Assembly (NCBI GenBank): GCA_028293465.1
Contig: JAQGOT010000240.1
Location: 1-11,849 of the forward strand
DNA from: Pedosphaera sp.
GTDB lineage: Bacteria; Verrucomicrobiota; Verrucomicrobiia; Limisphaerales; Pedosphaeraceae
DNA length: 11,849 nt
Reading direction: 5' to 3'
The position numbers were made by a program, and so were the translations under genes. The notes below the pieces were generated by a model, which was not told where the DNA came from, searched no databases, and saw nothing but the letters and a program-made list of their open reading frames with translations. This document shows, one piece after another, positions 7,049-11,849 of the stretch (the first letter of the stretch is position 1; each line of letters opens with the position of its first letter).

Positions 7049-8317
7049 TTAGAACGTCCGAGCGCGGTAGAAAATCGCCGGGGTGTTCGCGCTGAGATTT
7101 GGAAAAGTCTGGACCAGGTTGGTCGTGAGGACGCCGGAGAACACGGTGGCCCAACCGTTCGAGGTGCTCAGGTTCGATTTGGATTCGACAACATAGTTGG
7201 CCCCTGACGGCCCATATAGCATCAGGCTGCGCTGACCGTTGGTATTTTGGCTGGCCTGGACGAGTGACTGAACACCGACGAAAGCCACCTGGCCGTTTCC
7301 ACCGAAGGCTTTTGGCGTTGCTTGTCCGTTGGCCTGCACGGCAGCGACGCTGGAGGCAGCGAAGGTCCCAAAGGCTGAGGGCTGTCCCGCCGTGGCCGTG
7401 AAGCTGATTTGAATCACGGGTTGTGATCCTTGCAGGACCTGTCCACTGACGGCCCGCAGGGTGATCACAGAATGAGCCGCGCCTGGCGGTTGCTGACTCA
7501 CGACGGCGGTTTGTGGAACCAAGGACTGCACGGTGACACTGGCGACGCGATTTGTCGGAACATCCAATACGAAGCTCAGGTTAGTGAGGTCGCTGCTGGT
7601 GGTCAAAGTGAGTGGAATGCTGCTCGACTTACCCAATGCCACAACTCCGGAGCCAAGGTATAGATGCGCTGAATTTCCGACCACCACGGTGAAGGTTTGG
7701 GCCGCGCTGGAAGGCGGGACGTTATCATCGGTGACCCGCACGGTGACCACGTTCGTGGTGCCGGCGTCAACCGGCTGGGGAACGTAAGTGATCTGGCCAT
7801 TCTTTGAATTGATGCGCATGGCCGTTGGCGCGCCGGGGTCAAGGGTGAAAGTAAGATGCTTGTTGGCCGACAAACCGGGTTCAGTCGCCTTGTTGGTGAT
7901 GATCAGACGATTGAACACATTGACATAATAATCCGCCACCGGGGTCAGAATCGGGTTGGCGTTGGTCGAGGCAACGAACGTGGCCTCGTTCGAAGGAACG
8001 CTTTCGATCTTCGCTGAGTTGTAGGCAGTCGCCGCGAAATAGTAGGTGGCGCCGCCCGGGAGCGCTGAGATGACGGTCGAAGTATTCGTACCGGTGTCAA
8101 TTCGCGAGGAGTAATTGCTGCTGCTGCTGCCGTAGTAAATGCAATAGCCCGCGACACTCGGATCAGTATTTGCATCCCATTTCAGGGTCACATTTTTTAA
8201 CACGGTTTGCGCGACCGCTGCCGAGCAAAATGACAGCGACAGCAGAACAACCCACAGGACCCCGGAACGTATTCTGGAAGTCAACGTCCCACGATGCTCA
8301 TCACAAATCCTCATCAT
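7049..8317 (-). CDS. Secreted multidomain protein: FN3, cadherin-like, cohesin-like and C-terminal FYR-type domain
   Basis: Exported surface or matrix protein of about 422 residues without a visible catalytic motif. From the ATG at 8317: signal peptide with hydrophobic core at about 19-31 and likely cleavage after AVA (36); FN3 domain at about 41-117 (VTLKWDANTDPSVAGYCIYY, then TYYFAATAYNSAKIES); a cadherin/He_PIG-like Ig module at about 121-213 (ITYVPQPVDAG, VTVRVTDDNVPPSS); a beta-rich region at about 217-347 resembling a cohesin-type carbohydrate or protein-binding fold, uncertain; and a C-terminal domain at 355-422 (NYVVESKSNLST ... AIFYRARTF). The open frame extends to a TTG at 8389, but a sigma-54 promoter match at 8329-8346 falls inside that extension, so I prefer 8317/8314. 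A TTG at 8284 would give a classic signal peptide (TSRIRSGVLWVVLL) and a normal leader and remains possible. No clear Shine-Dalgarno. Confidence 0.88.
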   Translation of the reverse strand: MMRICDEHRGTLTSRIRSGVLWVVLLSLSFCSAAVAQTVLKNVTLKWDANTDPSVAGYCIYYGSSSSNYSSRIDTGTNTSTVISALPGGATYYFAATAYNSAKIESVPSNEATFVASTNANPILTPVADYYVNVFNRLIITNKATEPGLSANKHLTFTLDPGAPTAMRINSKNGQITYVPQPVDAGTTNVVTVRVTDDNVPPSSAAQTFTVVVGNSAHLYLGSGVVALGKSSSIPLTLTTSSDLTNLSFVLDVPTNRVASVTVQSLVPQTAVVSQQPPGAAHSVITLRAVSGQVLQGSQPVIQISFTATAGQPSAFGTFAASSVAAVQANGQATPKAFGGNGQVAFVGVQSLVQASQNTNGQRSLMLYGPSGANYVVESKSNLSTSNGWATVFSGVLTTNLVQTFPNLSANTPAIFYRARTF

Positions 8318-8328
8318 ACGAGGGGTGG

Positions 8329-8346
8329 AAAGCAATAATGTTGCCA
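8329..8346 (-). promoter_or_regulatory. Sigma-54 (RpoN) -24/-12 promoter match before the long FN3 gene
   Basis: Minus strand TGGCA-ACATTA-TTGCTTT: GG at 8345-8344 and GC at 8333-8332, exactly 12 bases apart as the sigma-54 consensus requires, with every core base of TGGCA and TTGC matched. The expected transcription start is near 8320, three bases before ATG 8317. That points to either a leaderless message or a start further downstream (TTG 8284). An eight-base direct repeat GCAGCCAA (8363-8370, 8382-8389) lies just upstream. Confidence 0.6.
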
Positions 8347-8389
8347 TCGCTGCGAGCGACGGGCAGCCAACTAACACGAGCGCAGCCAA

Positions 8390-9346
8390 ATAGCTGTTAC
8401 AGAGGCGGGGACGGGCCTTGAAAAATTATGCCACGAAGCTGAAGATCTTTCACGAACCCACCAAACGCAGGTAAAATCGGCCCTGATAAAGGAGCAGGAA
8501 TTTCTGGCTTTAGGACATGGAAATCACCCGGTGACCGAAAACTATACACAGCTTGCGCGACCCCCATGAGGCCAAACCAAGGAGCGCGCAGCATTGTGGA
8601 CCTGAAAACAACCGGTTACATTTTTCCTTTTCCTCGGCAAAACCGGAGACCCGGGCATCCATAAATTGAAACTGATTTGCAGGAGTCGTGGCAAAGGAGT
8701 CGTTTTTTGATGCGGCTTTTTAGTATGGGGTTCGAATCATTGCGCAGCTCATGACGCTTCCCCTGCCCGCCCTCGCTTTTCCAGCAAGCAACAAGGAGCC
8801 GGCCGACTCGATCGTTATCCCGCCCCCTATCCGGCATCGTTTCACCGTCCGATTCGACGCATCAGACTGCCCTGCTATCCAGCAAGCCGGCGGGCATTCG
8901 AAATCCAAGCTTGTTGGTTCATGGCTACACCCTGGTACAACACTGAATCTCAACCTGACGCCACAAAACAGAACCTGCGTCGGTAGATGGAAGATTTTGG
9001 ATCGTGGGCACGAAGGTCACCAATTTCATCACAGTTTGCAATGCGGTCGGCTGAAAGGAGGTTGAAAAGGTTCCTCGGCCACTCATTAAGGATCGGGACT
9101 TGCTGTTATAGACTTCGGGAAACCGCCGCTGGTTTTGAATGTAGATGATGGCCAAGGCTGATTAACCCGTAGCTAACAGATGCTTATGGATACAATTCTC
9201 ACGGCGGGATCGGCACACCAGGCGATGCTCCCCACAGCACCTGCGGCGAATACTCGGCACCTTTTGAGTTCCAAGCCTGGCGCTTCAGCCGATTTGGGAG
9301 CTTCGTGGACCAGTCCGGTATTTGCGCAGGGCGCATTGCCGAGCAT
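8390..9346. other. Region of about 950 bases without a recognisable gene
   Basis: Open frames on both strands give peptides without domain signatures. Small details only: GGAGTCGT repeated 14 bases apart (8682-8689, 8696-8703) before a run of six T, and a GGGGTTCGAATC word that mimics a tRNA T-loop but has no pairing stems. The region lies between the two sigma-54-like elements and separates the acetylation genes from the FN3 genes. Confidence 0.4.
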
Positions 9347-9369
9347 CTGTGTCTTATTACGAGACACAG
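9347..9369. promoter_or_regulatory. Perfect inverted repeat CTGTGTCT-N7-AGACACAG
   Basis: An exact 8-bp inverted repeat with a seven-base spacer. It lies about 60-80 bases upstream of the sigma-54-like element at 9428-9446, a usual distance for an enhancer-binding activator. Two further direct GACAC sites follow at 9381-9398. As RNA it would be a hairpin followed by TTCGTT, so a weak terminator is the alternative. Confidence 0.5.
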
Positions 9370-9380
9370 TTTCGTTAAAA

Positions 9381-9398
9381 TTGGACACTTTTGGACAC
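9381..9398 (+). repeat. Direct repeat TTGGACAC, two copies 10 bases apart
   Basis: TTGGACAC at 9381-9388 and again at 9391-9398, one helical turn apart and sharing GACAC with the inverted repeat at 9347-9369. Probably part of one protein-binding region upstream of the small gene at 9456. Confidence 0.5.
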
Positions 9399-9427
9399 AC
9401 TACACGCGACTTTAAAGCGGATTTTAA

Positions 9428-9446
9428 TTGGCATCATCGATGCTTT
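9428..9446 (+). promoter_or_regulatory. Sigma-54-like -24/-12 element before the small gene
   Basis: TTGGCA-TCATCG-ATGCTTT: GG at 9430-9431 and GC at 9442-9443 with the required 12-base spacing; it deviates from consensus by A for the first T of TTGC and T for C after TGGCA. Expected transcription start is near 9455, directly at the ATG of the small gene, so translation would be leaderless or the true start lies elsewhere. Confidence 0.45.
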
Positions 9447-9455
9447 CAGAAAGCC

Positions 9456-9605
9456 ATGAATAAAGCATGGCTCCAAACGTTCCCGGGAATCCTGGCATTT
9501 GCGGCAATCATCTCCAGGGTGCGCGACGCCTTCAAATTTGAAGTGCCGGTCGGCTACCAAGATGAGACTGGCTTTCATTACGGTGTAAAGCGCACCGGAA
9601 AGTAA
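9456..9605 (+). CDS. Possible small protein of 49 residues, only gene candidate on the plus strand
   Basis: Function unknown. From ATG 9456: a short hydrophobic stretch at about 5-19 (WLQTFPGILAFAAII), a basic SRVRD turn, then the aromatic, acidic motif FEVPVGYQDETGFHYG (28-43) and a basic tail VKRTGK. This looks like a membrane-anchored or secreted small protein. I have an impression that the VPVGYQDETGFHYG kind of motif recurs in small hypothetical proteins of Verrucomicrobia, but could not check it. The frame stays open upstream to 9180, but that part contains the repeats and the sigma-54-like element and does not look like protein. AGAAAG two bases before the ATG is a poor, too-close ribosome site. 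A GTG at residue 22 is a less likely alternative. Confidence 0.45.
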   Translation: MNKAWLQTFPGILAFAAIISRVRDAFKFEVPVGYQDETGFHYGVKRTGK

Positions 9606-9817
9606 GCGAGCTCACTTCCAGTTTAGTCACGCGCGGTTTCCGAGGCATCCCTTAATGCGCCTCAGGCGGCAACCCGGCGAAGTAATCCCACCCGGTGGAT
9701 GGCAACCTCTCAATATGCTGTCGGTTTTAGTCTCCTGCTCCCCTGCCCTTTCAAGCTCAGTGGCCTTTTCTTCCTTACCAAGGCATTAACAATCAGTTTT
9801 CACCCTCAAAATAATTT
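9606..9817. other. Short gap after the small gene
   Basis: No gene. A hairpin GGAA(A)GT / ACTTCC begins at the last codons of the small gene (about 9596-9618), and GAGGC/GCCTC (about 9641-9664) follows. Either could end the small transcript, but T-runs are short. Confidence 0.3.
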
Positions 9818-9961
9818 TCACGCCGTCTTCTTAACCTCGTTGACCTGGGGCTGATTGGCCAGTTATCACAGGACGGTCTCACGGATGCCCGTTTCAAAGG
9901 TGTGGGCCGCCCCCCAGCCGAAGTCAATTGCTGTCACTGAAAGGAATCGTGAAAAGCCCAT
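9818..9961 (-). pseudogene. Decayed C-terminal fragment of a dTDP-glucose 4,6-dehydratase (rmlB-like)
   Basis: On the minus strand the frame from 9961 reads ...DFGWGAAHTFETGIRETVL, then TGA (9868-9866), TAA (9865-9863), then LANQPQVNEVKKTA and a stop. This follows the C terminus of RmlB-type NAD-dependent dehydratases, where GW..., TFE(S/T)GIRKTV, WYLAN and WVNxVxSG occur in the same order; the two stops sit where the family has Trp-Tyr. The NAD-binding and catalytic parts are absent. The scrap starts eight bases after the stop of the SGNH gene. dTDP-glucose dehydratase feeds rhamnose and other deoxysugar synthesis, so the remnant fits an EPS cluster that has lost or moved a gene. A related epimerase is possible, but the C-terminal pattern favours RmlB. 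Confidence 0.65.
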
Positions 9962-9968
9962 GGAAATG

Positions 9969-10943
9969 TCATGGGAAAATCCGCTCAGCGAGCGCGTGAG
10001 CAACCATGCGATGGCCGGTTTCGTTCAGGTGCATATGGTCAACGAAGACCAACCCTGGCGTGAGCGGCGTGAATAATTGCACCATGGAGAGACATGAAAC
10101 GCCCGGACCACTCAACTCTTCAGCGAAGGCATTCAATCCGTGATCTGAAACCTCAATCTGTCCCTTGGCGTCGTGAGTCACGTAAGCCTGTGTAATCAGC
10201 AAGACTGGAATGTTACGCGCGCGCGCCAAAGCAACGTTCTCCCGCACGGTCCGGCAGAAGCGTTCGCTAAGCTGAGGAGATGATGACGATTGGGCGGTGG
10301 TGGACGGCGGTTTCGCATCCGGCTTCAGGTTCATGGCAAAAATTTTGGGAGCCAGCCAATGCCGCATGAGGTGATCTTCCTTGAGCACGAGGAGCGATTG
10401 GACGACGAAGGTTTTTCGAAGCCAATCTTTGGGGTGCCAACTCCGAAACTCCCGCGCCCGACGGAAAGCCGCTTCCTCCAACAAATCATTGGAGTCGTTC
10501 AGCTTGAAAACCAGCAGGGTCGGTTGATAAGCCAGCACTTGCCGAAGCATGACCTGTTCCCGGAGCGTCCCGACCCCGACGACCCCGAGGTTGAAGCTTT
10601 CCGCTTTTATTCCGCGTTGTTGCAGCTCCGCAGCCAGGCGCGCGGGGTAGGTATTGCTCAAGCAGGGAGGAACGTGGCCATACTCGACGGAGTCACCGAA
10701 CACAAAAATGCGGTCGACGCCGTCGGGCCTGTGCCGCAGGAAAGCCTGCGGGTGGAAGTCTCTTCCGCCGCCGGCCGCCAATCGGACCATTCCATCACCG
10801 GACTCTTCAAATCCCGCAGCAGGATTAAAACCGTAGTCGAACGCAACCGTGAACGAAGGCGGCAAAAGCCAACGCAAGGCGATTTCCACCGCTATGAGCA
10901 GCGCCAGTGCCAGGAGAAAGGATGGGGAAATAAGGCGTTTCAT
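9969..10943 (-). CDS. Membrane-anchored SGNH/GDSL hydrolase-like protein, probable partner in polysaccharide O-acetylation
   Basis: Probably a periplasmic acetyl-esterase or acetyltransferase acting with the MBOAT protein encoded just upstream, as AlgJ/AlgX or PatB do. The 324-residue product has an N-terminal membrane segment at about 5-27, then SGNH blocks: FVFGDSVEYG with nucleophile S85, FNLGVVGVG (117-125) for block II, KLNDSND (147-153) for block III, and VDHMHLNETGH (301-311) with the Asp/His pair D302/H305. A Pro/Ser-rich insertion (about 212-224) is probably a loop. The start at 10943 overlaps the upstream stop in TGATG, so translation is likely coupled and no separate ribosome site is needed. 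A longer open frame to 11042 lies inside the MBOAT gene and adds unrelated Arg/Cys-rich residues. The polymer modified is unknown. Confidence 0.9.
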   Translation of the reverse strand: MKRLISPSFLLALALLIAVEIALRWLLPPSFTVAFDYGFNPAAGFEESGDGMVRLAAGGGRDFHPQAFLRHRPDGVDRIFVFGDSVEYGHVPPCLSNTYPARLAAELQQRGIKAESFNLGVVGVGTLREQVMLRQVLAYQPTLLVFKLNDSNDLLEEAAFRRAREFRSWHPKDWLRKTFVVQSLLVLKEDHLMRHWLAPKIFAMNLKPDAKPPSTTAQSSSSPQLSERFCRTVRENVALARARNIPVLLITQAYVTHDAKGQIEVSDHGLNAFAEELSGPGVSCLSMVQLFTPLTPGLVFVDHMHLNETGHRMVAHALAERIFP

Positions 10944-11849
10944 CAGAACTGGAAATAAAGGAAGGTCACATCGCCGGCAGCGGAGGTGAACACGCAGAGG
11001 AAAATCAGGGCATAAACGAGGCCGCGCACCGGCCATGGCCACGCGCCATTTTCGACCTCATCACGGGATTTCCAAGTTGCCAGCTGCAAAGCAACGAGAG
11101 GCAAGGTGTGAAACAGAAGCCAGAGCACGGGCTTCATCCAAGGCAGCGCGCGAGCCTTCTCCCAATGCGCGAAGGCCTGGAACCACTGCGCGAGCTGCGG
11201 AAGGCCGGCGCAACGGAAAATGGCCCACCCCACCAGTGTGAACGCGAACATGAGCGCGACTCCCGTCCAAACACGCCAGCCGCTTTTGGCTTCGCTGAAC
11301 CAGCTCAAACCCGGCACGAGCCGGTACAAAATGAGGAGTGTGCCGTGGTAAGCGCCCCAAATGACAAAGTTCCAATTCGCGCCGTGCCAAAGCCCGGCCA
11401 ATAACATGGTCAGCCAGAGATTAAAATAAGTTCGCGCTCCGCCTTGGCGGTTGCCGCCGAGAGGAATATAAACATAATCACGAAACCAGGTGGAGAGCGT
11501 GATGTGCCAGCGTTTCCAGAAATCCGAAGGTCCCTGGGCAAAATATGGAAAGCTAAAATTATGACTTAACCGGATGCCCAGCAATTGGGCGGAGCCGCGT
11601 GCGATATCGGTGTAACCGGAAAAATCACCGTAAATTTGGAAGGCGAAGGCCACCGCACCCAGCAAGGCCCATTCGCCGTTGAGCACCGTCCCCTGGTCGA
11701 AGGCATAGTCGGCGAGCAAGGAACAATTGTCGGCGACAAAACATTTTTTGAACAACCCGATGAGAATCAGCTGCAGTCCTTGATGAAAATTAGCGACCTT
11801 CCAAGGCGTTGCCTTTTCGAACTGCGGCAGCAGGTCCTTGGGGCGTTCG
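10943..11849 (-). CDS. MBOAT-family O-acyltransferase (AlgI-like), C-terminal part (starts outside the window)
   Basis: Polytopic inner-membrane protein that passes acetyl groups across the membrane for polysaccharide O-acetylation. The frame is open to the window edge, and the first visible residues (ERPKDLLPQFE) already belong to the family, so the gene begins upstream. The TTG at 11755 that a gene finder may choose is internal (LILIGLFKKCFVADN). About 301 residues are seen: FQIYGDFSGYTDIARGSAQL, LSHNFSFPYFAQGPSDFWKR, WHITLSTWFRDYVYIPLGGN, and the catalytic-histidine motif LLAGLWHGANWNFVIWGAYHG (given here as its core LWHGANW). Several hydrophobic helices follow. It ends in TGATG, overlapping the SGNH gene. 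Known homologues acetylate alginate, cellulose, peptidoglycan or EPS; the context favours EPS. Confidence 0.95.
   Translation of the reverse strand, partial: ERPKDLLPQFEKATPWKVANFHQGLQLILIGLFKKCFVADNCSLLADYAFDQGTVLNGEWALLGAVAFAFQIYGDFSGYTDIARGSAQLLGIRLSHNFSFPYFAQGPSDFWKRWHITLSTWFRDYVYIPLGGNRQGGARTYFNLWLTMLLAGLWHGANWNFVIWGAYHGTLLILYRLVPGLSWFSEAKSGWRVWTGVALMFAFTLVGWAIFRCAGLPQLAQWFQAFAHWEKARALPWMKPVLWLLFHTLPLVALQLATWKSRDEVENGAWPWPVRGLVYALIFLCVFTSAAGDVTFLYFQF

Noticed and set aside
6750..7154. Minus-strand open frame of 134 codons between the FN3 genes
   Set aside because: Arg/Ser-rich, no domain, overlaps the 3' end of the long FN3 gene in another frame.
8414..8431. TGGCAT followed by a T-run on the minus strand upstream of the long FN3 gene
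   Set aside because: The bases at the -12 position are CA instead of GC; the match at 8329-8346 is far better.
8725..8745. GGGGTTCGAATC resembles the T-loop of a tRNA
   Set aside because: The flanking bases do not form a T-stem, and no anticodon arm, D arm or acceptor stem can be found upstream.
9053..9066. AAAGGAGGTTGA, a perfect Shine-Dalgarno-like word
   Set aside because: No start codon at a suitable distance opens a frame of meaningful length or protein-like composition.

Overview
The window reads as a stretch of exopolysaccharide (EPS) and surface-protein genes from a Verrucomicrobia-like bacterium. The taxonomic hint comes from the two secreted fibronectin-III proteins. Both carry a short C-terminal domain built around an aromatic-rich 'Y-x-V-x-x-x-x-N-L' start and an 'FYR' end, a style I associate with Verrucomicrobia (Pedosphaera/Limisphaera relatives). 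This is inference from protein style; there is no rRNA or other marker gene. Every confident protein gene lies on the minus strand, so transcription runs from high to low coordinates.

Layout in the direction of transcription. (1) 11849-9969: the C-terminal part of an MBOAT O-acyltransferase (AlgI-like), overlapping by one base a periplasmic SGNH/GDSL hydrolase-like protein. This is a typical polysaccharide O-acetylation pair. (2) 9961-9818: a decayed C-terminal scrap of a dTDP-glucose 4,6-dehydratase (rmlB-like) gene with two adjacent stop codons. (3) 9817-8347: mostly without genes, but on the plus strand it holds a possible 49-residue protein (9456-9605) preceded by a sigma-54-like -24/-12 element and a cluster of GACAC sites. 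(4) 8317-6021: two secreted FN3-domain proteins, clearly paralogous in their FN3 part. The first is headed by a very good sigma-54 promoter match. The second is followed by a terminator-like hairpin. (5) 5570-3362: a NarX/DesK-type PAS sensor kinase and a NarL/LuxR-type response regulator. (6) 2429-1 (continuing off the window): a NusG/RfaH-type specialised antiterminator, a 318-base gap, an initiating undecaprenyl-phosphate sugar phosphotransferase, and a Gfo/Idh/MocA oxidoreductase. This is the usual beginning of an EPS biosynthesis operon.

How it may work together (inference): the antiterminator lets polymerase read through the long EPS operon that begins with the phosphotransferase. The phosphotransferase loads the first sugar on the lipid carrier and the oxidoreductase helps make a nucleotide sugar. 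The MBOAT/SGNH pair would acetylate the polymer in the periplasm. The FN3 proteins are exported and could bind or organise the matrix. The two-component system is a plausible local regulator, but its LuxR-type regulator has no AAA+ domain and so cannot itself activate the sigma-54 promoters; that activator must be encoded elsewhere.

The most unusual items are the possible small protein with its apparent sigma-54 control region, the sigma-54 site that almost touches an FN3 gene start, the rmlB scar, and the perfect palindrome over the putative promoter of the antiterminator gene.
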